This document shows positions 16,121 through 25,743 of a stretch of 64,000 bases of DNA, piece after piece (the stretch's first letter is position 1; the number at the start of each line of letters is the position of its first letter). Made by a program: the position numbers and the translations under genes. The stretch comes from Fimbriimonadia bacterium (GTDB lineage Bacteria; Armatimonadota; Fimbriimonadia; Fimbriimonadales; Fimbriimonadaceae): NCBI GenBank assembly GCA_030427425.1, contig JAUICQ010000003.1, positions 62,001-126,000 on the forward strand, given 5' to 3'. The notes beneath the pieces are model-generated. The model was not told the origin of the DNA. It saw nothing but the letters and a program-made list of their open reading frames with translations, and made no database searches.

Positions 16121-17386
16121 CTAGTTAAGATTAAGGTTTTTAAGGTTTGGAGCTATCTTTATGATATTGAGGGCTCCATCATCAGAGAGAGAAGTCCCGT
16201 GTAAATCTAGCTCTTCTAGGTTGCTTAATTCAATATCCAAACCTTCAAATAGCTCTGAAGATAAGTTTATACACTCTCTGAGACTAAGTTTTTTCAGATT
16301 TGGAGCCTTTTTTATAATATTTAGTACTACAGCATCTGAAATAGCAGTGAAATCAAAAACTAACTCTTCTAAGGAGCCGATCTCATCAACTAGATTGTTG
16401 AATAGTTCTGAGGAGATGTTTTCGCAGATTAAGAGAGATAATTTTTTCAGGTTGGGAGTTTTTCTTAGAACATTGAGGGCCCCTGAATCGGAAATAGCAG
16501 TTAATCCTAACTCCAGTTCTTCTAAATTACTTAATGTATCCTCTAGACTAGTGAATAGCTCTGGTGATAAATTTTTACAGAAGTACAGATTAAGTGTTTT
16601 CAGGTTTGGAGCCTTCTTTAGTATATTGAGTATGCTAGCATCAGATACAGCTGTGCTACCTAGACATATTTCATTAAGGTTACTTAATTCGAATTCGAAA
16701 TTTGCCAAAAAGTCTGGGGATAAGTTGTCGCAACCTTCCAGATCTAGCTTGCTAATGTCTGGATTTTTAGATAGGACGTTAATCAGATCTTCATCGGTAA
16801 TATCACTGTTACTAAAAGAGAGATCTGTTGTTTCTACGAAAGGTTCTTCATTAGTTTTTACTTCCGATCCCATCTCTACGAAAGGCTCTTCATTAGCTTT
16901 TACTTCCGACCCCATCTCTACGAAAGGCTCTTCATTAGCTTTTACTTCCGATCCCATCTCTACGAAAGGCTCTTCATTAGTTTTTACTTCCGATCCCATC
17001 TCTACGAACGGTTCTTCATTAGCTTTTACTTCCGACCCCATTTCTTTTTCAACGATAGTATTTGCTTTACTCTCTTCAGAACTGTTCAGTTCAGAAGTTG
17101 GTTTTTCTACCGAGAAATAGTCGTCAATTTTTTCTGTTGCCGGTGTGTTGCTTATGGTTACCAAAAGATTCTCTGGCTCTAGCAATACAAAATCGTCTTT
17201 ATCTTCAGGGCTTTTTTCCGTTTCAGGAAAATCTTGCTTAATATCACACCAATCTTCTTCAAAACAAGCATCCACTTCTTGAAAATCTTGTGCTTTAACA
17301 TCCATGTTTTCCATAGAAGTTCCTACTTTCAAACTACATAGGAAAATTGAAGTATAAACAAAATTCCTGTTAACAAACCTATTCAT
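16121..17386 (-). CDS. Exported leucine-rich repeat protein, family I, with 14-residue tandem repeat
   Basis: About 421 residues from the ATG at 17386; a longer frame adds 12 residues, but this start matches the paralog (MNRFVNRNFVYTSIFLCSL against MRHFVNRYFIYTSIYLCSL). After the shared VKAQDF / DWCDIKQDF block comes an acidic linker with five copies of EMGSEVKANEEPFV (about residues 115-185), then about four ISDAG-type double LRR units to the C-terminus. The LRR domain is half the size of its neighbour, a copy-number difference expected from unequal recombination. It is probably an exported adhesion or effector protein. Confidence 0.8.
   Translation of the reverse strand: MNRFVNRNFVYTSIFLCSLKVGTSMENMDVKAQDFQEVDACFEEDWCDIKQDFPETEKSPEDKDDFVLLEPENLLVTISNTPATEKIDDYFSVEKPTSELNSSEESKANTIVEKEMGSEVKANEEPFVEMGSEVKTNEEPFVEMGSEVKANEEPFVEMGSEVKANEEPFVEMGSEVKTNEEPFVETTDLSFSNSDITDEDLINVLSKNPDISKLDLEGCDNLSPDFLANFEFELSNLNEICLGSTAVSDASILNILKKAPNLKTLNLYFCKNLSPELFTSLEDTLSNLEELELGLTAISDSGALNVLRKTPNLKKLSLLICENISSELFNNLVDEIGSLEELVFDFTAISDAVVLNIIKKAPNLKKLSLRECINLSSELFEGLDIELSNLEELDLHGTSLSDDGALNIIKIAPNLKNLNLN
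16834..17043 (-). repeat. 42-bp tandem repeat, five copies, in an LRR gene
   Basis: Five copies of a 42-bp unit encode EMGSEVKANEEPFV with A/T variation at one residue (KANEE or KTNEE) and only a few silent changes. The frame is kept, so copy-number change would be length-variable without breaking the gene. Confidence 0.9.
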
Positions 17387-17422
17387 AAGTAATATAATAC
17401 TTACATTTTGCTTAAGCTGCAA

Positions 17423-17741
17423 CTGAGGAATATGCTGGTTTTGGTCACAGGAGACTCTCTTCCCTGCATAGATACCTAGATAGCCAGGCTAGTAATTGTA
17501 TCTGGAGAATTTAAGAGATGAAAATACCATATTCCCTAATAATAATAATATAAAACAGTAAAAATGAGCCTTTTGTACAGGAAAATATAGAGTGGATGCG
17601 ATATAATATAACTTAAGCAGGGATATACATCTATGCTTAGTATATTGAAAACAGAAAATGAGAAGAGTGCTTCTTAAAGGTGCTTATCAATGAATAACTT
17701 GTTGATTAGTAACTTTCAATTTATATTAAAGGAGCATTTAT
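17423..17741. other. Intergenic region upstream of the lipase gene
   Basis: About 320 bases between divergent genes. TATAAT at about 17602 could be a -10 box for the lipase, giving a leader of about 130 bases. AAAGGAG lies about eight bases before the lipase ATG. I see no gene or known RNA here. Confidence 0.4.
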
Positions 17742-18914
17742 ATGAATATATTTATAAAATACACGCTCTCTATTTTTGTGCTCAGTGCTAGTTTGCTAGT
17801 ACAGGGTACGGAAGAAGTAGCGCCAGGTTATATGGCGAGTACTTGGGGATGTGTGAAATCTACTGCTAATGTAGTTGGCAGTGGAGCCTATTATGCAGGC
17901 AAAGGAGTTTGGAATGCGGGTTCTGCTTTAGTTACTGGAGCAACCTATATACCGGCACCTTTTGTAACAAAAAGTAATTGGTATATGTGGCAAGCTGATA
18001 CTAATTGTGATGATAAGTGGGAGAAAATAGAAGACTTTCATGAATTTAAAGCAGTTAGTAAAGGTAAAAGAGTAGCTCTCCTGATACACGGGCTGGCATC
18101 AAATCATACTTACATGGAATCTCTAGCTGAGATAATACATCATATTCAACTAAGGGAAGATAGTCCGTGTAACTACGATTTTATACTGGCTTATGAGTAC
18201 AATACTATTCCGGCAGTTTACAGAAGTGGATACAGGTTTAAATGTGAAGCAACGGATCTACTGGATGGTACGGAAAGAGTTGATATCTTTTGTCATAGTA
18301 AAGGAGGCATAATCGCTAGGCATTTGGCAGAATCGAATCACGAACTGAATGTGAAAAACATAGTGTTTTTAGGAACGCCCAATGGAGGTGTGCCGCTTAC
18401 AGTTCTTAAAAGATTTATTGGATGTTTTGGGGATATGATGTATCCAATTGCTGGATTAGTAATTAGAAATATTTCTATGCTTGCACCTCTCGATATTCTA
18501 TCAACAGACCATACAGATAAGGGAATTTCCAGAACACTGAGCTATCTTAATAGTGGAGTTGAATCGCCTCACAAAGATAGAGTAAATTACTACACGGTAG
18601 CTGGAAGTAAATCGGAATTCTGGGGGACTGTAGGAGATACCGTCGGTCAGGGATGCCAGGAGGAATTTGAAGGAGAATGTGATGGCATAGTGCCAGTAAC
18701 AAGTGTTCATGCAGATTTCTTGAGAGGTAAATCGGGTGCTTATAGTAATAATACACACCAGGTTACATTACCCCTTAATCATGAAGAGTTAAGAGGTGGT
18801 GAAATAAATACTAAAGAAGCAATTCTTGTTGCAGGTACACTGTACTTTTTTATGAATCAGCCCGAATGGGATGGTGATGATGAAGTTTGCTGTTGGGATG
18901 CAGCACTTAAATAA
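17742..18914 (+). CDS. Secreted alpha/beta hydrolase (triacylglycerol lipase / PGAP1-like)
   Basis: The 390-residue protein has a clear signal peptide (SIFVLSASLLVQGT, cleavage near residue 23). The oxyanion-hole strand is VALLIHGLASNHTYM near residue 112, and the nucleophile elbow is DIFCHSKGGIIAR, with the serine in H-S-K-G instead of the usual G-H-S-x-G. FLGTPNGGVP follows, a lipase hallmark. A glycine-rich N-terminal segment (GSGAYYAGKGVWNAGS) precedes the catalytic domain. It probably cleaves a lipid or ester outside the cell. It has a good ribosome-binding site and stands alone, next to LRR genes. Confidence 0.8.
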   Translation: MNIFIKYTLSIFVLSASLLVQGTEEVAPGYMASTWGCVKSTANVVGSGAYYAGKGVWNAGSALVTGATYIPAPFVTKSNWYMWQADTNCDDKWEKIEDFHEFKAVSKGKRVALLIHGLASNHTYMESLAEIIHHIQLREDSPCNYDFILAYEYNTIPAVYRSGYRFKCEATDLLDGTERVDIFCHSKGGIIARHLAESNHELNVKNIVFLGTPNGGVPLTVLKRFIGCFGDMMYPIAGLVIRNISMLAPLDILSTDHTDKGISRTLSYLNSGVESPHKDRVNYYTVAGSKSEFWGTVGDTVGQGCQEEFEGECDGIVPVTSVHADFLRGKSGAYSNNTHQVTLPLNHEELRGGEINTKEAILVAGTLYFFMNQPEWDGDDEVCCWDAALK

Positions 18915-19080
18915 TAAAATAATATATAGCAATTATAAATAATAATAAATAATTAAATAATTAAATAATTCTGAGCACTCTTCTTATTTTCTTTATCAAT
19001 ATATTAAAATATTTTCAGACTACTCTCTCTAGTTTTATCCTTACCAGTAAATAATCTTGCAAGCTATATTTAATTATACG

Positions 19081-19086
19081 TATACT
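19081..19086 (+). promoter_or_regulatory. -10 box of a likely leaderless promoter
   Basis: TATACT ends six bases before the ATG at 19093, the same spacing as at 1319. No ribosome-binding site precedes the ATG. Confidence 0.35.
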
Positions 19087-19092
19087 AAAATC

Positions 19093-20841
19093 ATGCGTAT
19101 TAATCTAGAACCCGCTCCGACCCCCGCACCTGCAGCTATTACTTGGCATAATTGGGATAATTCTGTTTTTGAAAAAGCTAAAGAGCAAGATAAACCAATA
19201 TTGCTTAATATAACAGCTCCATCATCATACTGGTGTAACATCATGGAGATTGATTGTTATCAAGATTCCCTAATTAAGGAGTTTCTAGAAAAACATTTTA
19301 TATGTATTAAACTTCAGCAAGACGATATACCTGAAATAGATTCGGTCTATCAAATAGCCCAGCAGTTAGCAAATGGTAGATCTGGTTGGCCGATTACCGC
19401 CTTTCTAAACCATAATAAAGAACCTTTCTTTGTAGGATCGTACATTTATAAAGCAGATGTAGAGAATACTCCTGGGTTTTTTAGGCTAATCCAGAACATT
19501 GAGGGGATATGGAAAAATGAACGCACAACGATTAATGAAAATGCACAAAAGTTTGCAAGTAGTATTAAAAGCATCCTAGGTCAGCAACCGATCCGTTCTG
19601 GAAATAAACTAGATTTAAATGCGATAGAATTAATAATTGAAAAAAAATTAGAAAAAGCAGATTTTGAACAAGGCGGATTTACCGAGCTAGCTAAGAACAT
19701 CCCGTATCAGTTTCTGTTTTTGTGCTTAGAGGTTGTTAAGCAGAAGAATCTTAGTAAAGAGATAATAGGAAAGTGTGAAAGATTTCTAGGTTCTACATTA
19801 AAGGGGATAGGTTTAAGTGCTCTGCACGATATGGTAGGCGGTGGATTCCACAGATGTTCAATAGATTCCACCTGGAACAATCCCCGATTTGAAAAGCTAT
19901 TGGTTGAAAATGCTCATCTGCTCTCACTATATTCAAAGTCGCTTGAGATACTTACATTGGAGAGTGATGAACAGTGGCTTTTTGAACGATGTAAAAATGG
20001 GATCATCGTCTGGTTGCAGAATGAGATGCTTGGTAGAGAGGGATTGTTCTATAACGCCACCTATGCTTATAATGAAGATGAAGATGGCATATTCTATCTT
20101 TGGAGCGAAAAGGAGATTCAAGAAGCTCTAGGCTATGAATCCGATTATTTCTGTAATCTGTGCAGTATTACATCGGTCGGGAATTATAATGATGAAGTTA
20201 CAAAACAATCGACAGGATTCAACATCATATCATTAAAAGGTATTCCTGAAAAAAAAGACAATTTTACTAAACTACTATCCGGATTAAATACCTATCGGGC
20301 TCTGCGAGTTCCCCCTAAAAAAGATAAACGTATATTCCTAGAAAAGAATGCTTTAATCGTAACGGCTTTACTAGATGCTGGTAAAATCGATACCGCAAAG
20401 TACATTGTAGATAATATACTGAAAAATAGTACGAATATTAATCAGCTATCAGGAAATATTAAAAATTCAGACACTAGTCAGAATGGTACTCTTGGGGATT
20501 ATGCCACTCTTACATTAGCACTATATAAGATATCTAGCAAATTACAGGATAGTAAATACCATTTAGAGGCTGTAAAGCTCACCGAAGTTATGAACAATCG
20601 TTTTTATCATAACGATGTTGGGTACTCTTTATCGGATAATAAAGAGTACAATCTTTTCGGAGATATTACACCAGTGTACGATACCGTCTCGCTTTCCTCT
20701 ACAACACGGGCTATAGAGTGTTTGTACCATGCTGGTTATATGGAGAGAGCGGAAGAAGAATTGAACAATCTGCTACCATGCATTTCAGAGAATCCGGACT
20801 ACTTTTATAGTATGATGGCATTAAAACTGAGAGTCTTGTAA
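19093..20841 (+). CDS. YyaL/DUF255 thioredoxin-domain protein with broken CxxC
   Basis: About 582 residues from the ATG at 19093; the longer frame begins with TTG and adds nothing conserved. It has the DUF255 layout: ITWHNWDNSVFEKAKEQDKP, then a thioredoxin-like motif APSSYWCNIM where the family normally has C-H-W-C-H-V-M, so the first redox cysteine is Ser. GRSGWPITAFLN and the alpha/alpha-toroid domain follow, with GDYATLTLALY near the end. The family is linked to N-glycan epimerase-like folds but its reaction is not settled. Loss of one Cys argues against a dithiol oxidoreductase role. Its last codons are duplicated beyond the next LRR gene. Confidence 0.82.
   Translation: MRINLEPAPTPAPAAITWHNWDNSVFEKAKEQDKPILLNITAPSSYWCNIMEIDCYQDSLIKEFLEKHFICIKLQQDDIPEIDSVYQIAQQLANGRSGWPITAFLNHNKEPFFVGSYIYKADVENTPGFFRLIQNIEGIWKNERTTINENAQKFASSIKSILGQQPIRSGNKLDLNAIELIIEKKLEKADFEQGGFTELAKNIPYQFLFLCLEVVKQKNLSKEIIGKCERFLGSTLKGIGLSALHDMVGGGFHRCSIDSTWNNPRFEKLLVENAHLLSLYSKSLEILTLESDEQWLFERCKNGIIVWLQNEMLGREGLFYNATYAYNEDEDGIFYLWSEKEIQEALGYESDYFCNLCSITSVGNYNDEVTKQSTGFNIISLKGIPEKKDNFTKLLSGLNTYRALRVPPKKDKRIFLEKNALIVTALLDAGKIDTAKYIVDNILKNSTNINQLSGNIKNSDTSQNGTLGDYATLTLALYKISSKLQDSKYHLEAVKLTEVMNNRFYHNDVGYSLSDNKEYNLFGDITPVYDTVSLSSTTRAIECLYHAGYMERAEEELNNLLPCISENPDYFYSMMALKLRVL
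20816..20836 (+). repeat. Direct repeat, left copy (3' end of the DUF255 gene)
   Basis: TGGCATTAAAACTGAGAGTCT, 21 bases, is identical to 22709-22729. This copy encodes the last residues (ALKLRV) of the DUF255 protein. Together the copies bracket the LRR gene at 20911. Confidence 0.85.
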
Positions 20842-20910
20842 CAGGAAATTGGTCAATATCATTTTTAGTTATGCCATATTTGATGCGATAGGGGTACCAT
20901 CTGCTTAATA

Positions 20911-22698
20911 ATGAAAAAACTATTATTGTTGTTAAATGTAAGTGTCTTTGTACAGAGTACGTCTTTCACATCCTCAGATACATCTGAGGATGTGAATATC
21001 GTTTATCCCCAGGAAGAAGCACGCTCTATAGATTTTAAAGATACTAGGGCTGATTTTAAAATTAAGTTCTTAGAACAAGCCTGTCAATCACTGATTGTAG
21101 CCAATAACGATATTCAAAAACAAGCTTTGGTATTGCTAAAACATTTTCAAAGTAATCCATCCAGTAGCTTAATAGTTCCTGTTCAAGAAATAGGTATCAA
21201 TTTAGAGAACATTGAGCTCTGTACACAAGAATCTGCATGGTGTAACCACGAAGTCGATTATAGCTGTTGGTTAGAGATTGAGCAAATAAATTCAAATATA
21301 AAACAGATTCTGAATGAACTAGATGTCACTTTAGAGAAGGTAAGAGACTTGCTAGTGAGATGTGATAAAGCTAGTATAGAACTAAACACAGATGTTAGCA
21401 TTGGTGAACTAGATGGGTTAAGAAGTATTATATTTCGTCTAAAGTTGTTAAACGCCTTGTTTTATTATTCAAAAGTAAGTTTTAAAGGTGTAATACTTAC
21501 GAATCCAGTCGATTGGGTTGCCATGATACAATCTCTACCTAAAAATGTGAGAAAAATAGATCTTGGCTGGACTAATATTGATACAGACGGGCTTCGTGAA
21601 TTATCCCGTTTATCCCATCTGGAAGAGATAAATTTATATTGTGTTAAGATAACTAATCCAGCCTACTGGGTTGCCATGATACATTCTCTACCTACAACGA
21701 TGAGAAAAATAGATCTTGGTTGGACTAATATCGATGCCTCTAAGCTTGTAGGATTATCCCGTTTATCCCACCTAGAAGAGGTGAATTTATCAGGAGTTAG
21801 ATTCTCTAAGCAACCCGACTGGGTAACGGTGATACGAAGTTTTCCACTATCCTTGAAGAAAATAAATTTTTACAAAACGAAAATAGATGCCTCCGGACTT
21901 GTGGAATTATCCCGTTTTACTAGTCTCGAAGAGTTGGGATTGCCGAGTATTAGGTTCCGTAATCGAAATGATTGGGTTTCTGTGATACAATCTCTTCCTG
22001 CATCAGTGAAAAAATTAGATCTTGTCTGGACTAATATCGATACATCTGGACTCCGTGAATTATCTCGATTAACCAGCCTCGAGGATATAATGTTAGGATG
22101 CGTTACGTTAACCCACCCTGCGGATTGGGCTATTGTCTTGGAAGCTTTTCCATTGACATTGAAGAAAATAGATCTTAGAGAGACTAATATCGATCCCGAC
22201 GGAATTCGTGCATTATCTCGATTCACTAGACTTGAGGATATATCGTTCAAGCTTGTTAGTTTAACCCGTTACTCAGATTGGACTCCCTTGAGTGTATCTA
22301 TAATTGATGTGAGTGAAACCCATCTAAGTACTACTAAGAGCGTTCCATCAGAATTTCGAGAATTACCCCAGCTTACTAGTGTAGAAGAAACAGAATTCAT
22401 GGACAGTGGGTCACCTAATCCAGTCAACTGGGTTGCCATGATCCAATCTCTACCTACAACGTTGAAGAAAATAGATCTTGAATGGACGAGTATTGATGCA
22501 GACGGGCTTCGTGCATTATCCCGTTTTACCAGTCTCGAAGAGATAACCCTATCAAGCGTTCGGTTAAGAAGTCGAGCCGATTGGGTTTCTGTGATACAAT
22601 CTCTTCCAGTAACGGTGAGGAGAGTAGCTTTTTGTACTTCTAATTGCCCAGATGATTTAAGTGAGGAGCTGCGTTCGAGGGGTATTATAGTAGATTAG
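20911..22698 (+). CDS. Exported leucine-rich repeat protein, family II (DW-SLP type)
   Basis: The 595-residue protein has a signal peptide (KKLLLLLNVSVFVQSTSF). Residues ~45-185 are helical with Cys/Trp pairs (SAWCNHEVDYSCW). From ~190 there are about eight units of ~51 residues: P-x-D-W-V-x-x-I-x-S-L-P, then VRKIDLGWTNIDTDGLREL and SRLxxLEEI. It ends with NCPDDLSEELRSRGIIV, a C-terminal cap shared with the proteins at 35625 and 37552. One unit (around residues 450-480) is degraded. It is an extracellular or secreted binding protein by inference; partner unknown. Confidence 0.82.
   Translation: MKKLLLLLNVSVFVQSTSFTSSDTSEDVNIVYPQEEARSIDFKDTRADFKIKFLEQACQSLIVANNDIQKQALVLLKHFQSNPSSSLIVPVQEIGINLENIELCTQESAWCNHEVDYSCWLEIEQINSNIKQILNELDVTLEKVRDLLVRCDKASIELNTDVSIGELDGLRSIIFRLKLLNALFYYSKVSFKGVILTNPVDWVAMIQSLPKNVRKIDLGWTNIDTDGLRELSRLSHLEEINLYCVKITNPAYWVAMIHSLPTTMRKIDLGWTNIDASKLVGLSRLSHLEEVNLSGVRFSKQPDWVTVIRSFPLSLKKINFYKTKIDASGLVELSRFTSLEELGLPSIRFRNRNDWVSVIQSLPASVKKLDLVWTNIDTSGLRELSRLTSLEDIMLGCVTLTHPADWAIVLEAFPLTLKKIDLRETNIDPDGIRALSRFTRLEDISFKLVSLTRYSDWTPLSVSIIDVSETHLSTTKSVPSEFRELPQLTSVEETEFMDSGSPNPVNWVAMIQSLPTTLKKIDLEWTSIDADGLRALSRFTSLEEITLSSVRLRSRADWVSVIQSLPVTVRRVAFCTSNCPDDLSEELRSRGIIVD
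20967..20994 (+). promoter_or_regulatory. Strong inverted repeat inside the LRR signal-peptide region
   Basis: CACATCCTCAGAT and ATCTGAGGATGTG form perfect 13-bp arms around two bases, 56 bases after the start codon. In mRNA this would be a stable hairpin at the end of the signal-peptide coding region. No T-run follows. Confidence 0.5.
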
Positions 22699-22708
22699 TC
22701 ATAAGTTG

Positions 22709-22729
22709 TGGCATTAAAACTGAGAGTCT
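22709..22729 (+). repeat. Direct repeat, right copy of the DUF255 3' end
   Basis: Identical over 21 bases to 20816-20836, with weaker similarity continuing (GTGACAG against GTAACAG). Here it lies just after the LRR stop and no longer encodes a functional gene end (GTC TGG TGA). The rest of the gap to flagellin (22730-22898) holds only a small hairpin, GGGAGTAAGGATGCTCCC, and the flagellin ribosome-binding site. Confidence 0.8.
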
Positions 22730-22898
22730 GGTGACAGAAACAGGGGTCGGTCTAAAGGAAAAGCCAGTAAAAATAAATAAAATCCAAAAACCTGGTAATT
22801 TAACTAGCTGTAATTTATTACATAATGTTGAATAACTGTTATAGAGGCGGGAGTAAGGATGCTCCCAAAGCCCAGCCAAAAATCATGGAGGATATATT

Positions 22899-24341
22899 AT
22901 GGCATTTAAAATAAGAACCGACGCAAACGCTTTAGGCGTACAAAGAAATTTATCAGATGTAAATTCGCAATATGGAAAAACCATTAGCAGGTTAAGTACC
23001 GGGATGAGAATAACTACTGCTGGAGATTCTCCCGCAGAATTTATCGCTTCCGAGGATATGAGAAAAGATATAGCCAGCATGGATGTATCAATTAGAACCT
23101 TAGCAGACAACACGAACTATATTAAGACTGCAGAAGGTGCATTAGACGAGGTAAGTAGATTGCTAAGAGATGCAAGAGCTTTAGCCCTACAATCTATGAA
23201 CGAACCCACAATGTCGCAATCACAAAAAGATGCGAACGATCAACAGATACAATCGATATCAGAAAGTATTACTAGAATTGCAAATAGTGCTTCGTATGGC
23301 TCTAATAAAATATTGAATGGTGCTTCAGGAATATTTGCACAATCGTTATCCCTATATAGTGTGGACGAAGTGTCATTCTCAGGAGTATTTGGTGGAAACG
23401 CTATTACTACAAACTCTACATTTACAGTTAGCGTAACCACTGCTGCTACTAAAGCAAGTACAACTGCAGTAGGATACGGACTCAACTCTGTGGTTGGTGC
23501 CGGATCGTTCTCCATTAACGGAATAAACTTCGATGTATCACCAACAGAGACCGCTCAAGATATATGGTCTAGAATCAACGAATTAACATCCGTCACAGGT
23601 GTTTATGTTAACTACTGTGCTGCATCAGGAGCAGCTGCAGGGGCTGCAACTATAGAAGCTACTGAATACGGTGAAAAACATAGAATTGATATTGTAGATC
23701 CAGGAAATCTGCTGATAACTGGGGCAACAAGTTTCAGTGGAAAGGGATCGGATGTAGTTGGTACCGTAGAGTGTAATTATGATGGAACTAATACTGCTAC
23801 AGTAACTTTTGATAGAGGCGAAGGAAAAACTTTACGAGATAGTTCTGGAAATATAGTAGAGCTTACTACTAATGGTGCTGTTAACACAGGTACTTATAAT
23901 GGAAGAATTGTTATTGGTTCGATTGGTACAAAGTTCCAAGTAGGTATACGTTCTACCGATTTTACTACAATGTCTATTGGCAACTATCAGGCTACACAGC
24001 TAGGTAGAGGAGCAGAAGGCAACAATAACCTAACCAGTATAAGTGTTCTTTCTGGTGAGAGTGCTGCTACCGCGTTAAATGTTATTGATAAAGCTATAGA
24101 GGATGTCTCCGTGGGCCGGGGTCGACTTGGGAACTTCCAGAAGAATATTTTAGAGAGTTCTACAAGATCGATGATTATTGCTAGAGAGAATCTGATGATT
24201 AGTGAATCGGATATCCGTGATGCAGATATGGCAGAAGAGGCAAGTGAATTAGCTAAATTTAATATTCTGCAACAATCCGGTATATCTGTATTAGCAAGAT
24301 CTCAAGAGGCATTGCAGAACGTGCTCCGATTAATTCAGTAG
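22899..24341 (+). CDS. fliC: Flagellin
   Basis: The 480-residue protein has conserved D0/D1 ends: N-terminal NLSDVNSQYGKTISRLSTGM and KDANDQQIQSISESITRIAN, and C-terminal RGRLGNFQKNILESSTRSM and NILQQSGISVLARSQEALQN. The variable middle (about 160-380) is rich in Ala/Thr/Gly and has a flagellin_IN-like segment GSFSINGINFDVSPTETAQD. It polymerises into the filament after export by the flagellar type III system. GGAGG precedes the ATG. It stands apart from the fliK-flgE cluster at 55-59 kb and is convergent with recA. Confidence 0.95.
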   Translation: MAFKIRTDANALGVQRNLSDVNSQYGKTISRLSTGMRITTAGDSPAEFIASEDMRKDIASMDVSIRTLADNTNYIKTAEGALDEVSRLLRDARALALQSMNEPTMSQSQKDANDQQIQSISESITRIANSASYGSNKILNGASGIFAQSLSLYSVDEVSFSGVFGGNAITTNSTFTVSVTTAATKASTTAVGYGLNSVVGAGSFSINGINFDVSPTETAQDIWSRINELTSVTGVYVNYCAASGAAAGAATIEATEYGEKHRIDIVDPGNLLITGATSFSGKGSDVVGTVECNYDGTNTATVTFDRGEGKTLRDSSGNIVELTTNGAVNTGTYNGRIVIGSIGTKFQVGIRSTDFTTMSIGNYQATQLGRGAEGNNNLTSISVLSGESAATALNVIDKAIEDVSVGRGRLGNFQKNILESSTRSMIIARENLMISESDIRDADMAEEASELAKFNILQQSGISVLARSQEALQNVLRLIQ

Positions 24342-24413
24342 CAGTAATTTAATTACACAGATCAGTTTTTAACCATTTATCGTTGGTTCGTTCGAGGGGA
24401 TTATGTTCCCTCA

Positions 24414-24445
24414 ATCAGTTAAGGGGGAATTCCCCCTTAACTGAT
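24414..24445. terminator. Perfect palindrome between flagellin and recA
   Basis: ATCAGTTAAGGGGGAA and TTCCCCCTTAACTGAT form a perfect 32-bp palindrome between the convergent stops of fliC and recA; it can serve as a bidirectional terminator, though T-runs are weak. Confidence 0.75.
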
Positions 24446-24451
24446 AATATT

Positions 24452-25516
24452 TTAAACAGTAAGAGCTTCGAGATCGATATCGTTCTTCTTCTCTTTTTTA
24501 GGTTCCTTTTTAGTTTCCATGAGAGCTTTAAATTCGGCCAAAATCTCCTCATAGATCTTAGGATTTTCTTCTAAAAATGATCTTGAGTTATCTCTTCCCT
24601 GACCCAAGCGTGTCTCTTTATAGCTATAATACGCACCTGCCTTGGATATAATACTACAGTTAGTAGCAACATCTAGGAGGTCGCCATACTTACTAACGCC
24701 TTTACCAAAGATCATATCAAATTCTGCATTCTTAAATGGAGGAGCCATCTTGTTTTTTACTACCTTCACTTTAGTTCTGGAACCAATCTGATCAGCACCT
24801 ACCTTAATAGCTTCTCCTTTTCGTACTTCTAATCTTACGGATGCCCAGAACTTAAGGGCTCTACCGCCAGGAGTTGTTTCAGGGTTGCCATACATTACTC
24901 CAATTTTTTCTCGCAACTGATTAATAAATACGGCTGCAGTATTAGACTTATTAATAGATCCACCTAGCTTTCTTAATGCTTGGGACATCATACGTGCCTG
25001 AATACCAACGAAAGAATCTCCCATCTCACCTTCTATCTCTGCTCTAGGCACTAATGCTGCCACGGAATCGAGTATAACAAGATCAACAGCGCCAGATCTG
25101 ATAACGGTATCCATAATCTCTAGGGCTTCTTCACCGGTAGTAGGCTGCGATATATAGAGTCGGTCTACATCTACACCAAGCGTTTTGGCGTATTCTACAT
25201 CTAGTGCATGTTCGGCATCAACATATAAAGCTAGTCCGCCTGCTTTTTGGGCTTCGGCGACGCAGTGTAGTGCAATAGTGCTCTTACCGCTAGATTCAGC
25301 TCCGTACATTTCTATAATTCTGCCACGAGGAATACCACCAATGCCTAAAGCTAGATCTAAACTTATCGATCCCGTAGAGATAGCTTCTACTTGCTCTCCC
25401 TCGTCGGAACCTAATTTCATTACTGCGCCGGTACCGAAACTTTTTTTAATTTGTGCTAAGGCTATATCTAATGCCTTCTCTTTGTTGTCTTCCTGATTGT
25501 TTTTTAAATTTGCCAT
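24452..25516 (-). CDS. recA: Recombinase RecA
   Basis: From the ATG at 25516 the protein has about 354 residues, normal for RecA; the longer frame adds 16 residues not seen in the family. It has [10 protein letters not shown], Walker [10 protein letters not shown], the Walker B region [17 protein letters not shown], the L2 region and [20 protein letters not shown]. It promotes strand exchange and SOS induction. No LexA-type operator could be recognised upstream. The C-terminus is charged ([19 protein letters not shown]). Confidence 0.97.
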   Translation of the reverse strand: MANLKNNQEDNKEKALDIALAQIKKSFGTGAVMKLGSDEGEQVEAISTGSISLDLALGIGGIPRGRIIEMYGAESSGKSTIALHCVAEAQKAGGLALYVDAEHALDVEYAKTLGVDVDRLYISQPTTGEEALEIMDTVIRSGAVDLVILDSVAALVPRAEIEGEMGDSFVGIQARMMSQALRKLGGSINKSNTAAVFINQLREKIGVMYGNPETTPGGRALKFWASVRLEVRKGEAIKVGADQIGSRTKVKVVKNKMAPPFKNAEFDMIFGKGVSKYGDLLDVATNCSIISKAGAYYSYKETRLGQGRDNSRSFLEENPKIYEEILAEFKALMETKKEPKKEKKNDIDLEALTV

Positions 25517-25743
25517 AATGTTTACGAAATGCTTTCCTATCACAATTTTACTCGCTTTTTTCACTAAACAACGTATGCCTGGGAATTTTTTAGATATCTT
25601 GATAGTTTATATAAAAGTATTAGAGATAATCTATTCAATATATGTTAATGTTTTTCTAGAATAAAAGAACATATCCCATAGTTTGAAGAATAGTTATCTA
25701 TCTAAGTGTAAAATAAAAAAGCTAATTAAACGTTAAATAAAAT

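Noticed and set aside
16161-17120. 319-residue plus-strand ORF opposite the second LRR gene
   Set aside because: Antisense shadow; the repeat structure is explained by the sense-strand 14-residue repeat and LRRs.
22793-22890. Riboswitch (cyclic-di-GMP type) before flagellin
   Set aside because: Only a small hairpin is visible; none of the conserved aptamer blocks could be found.
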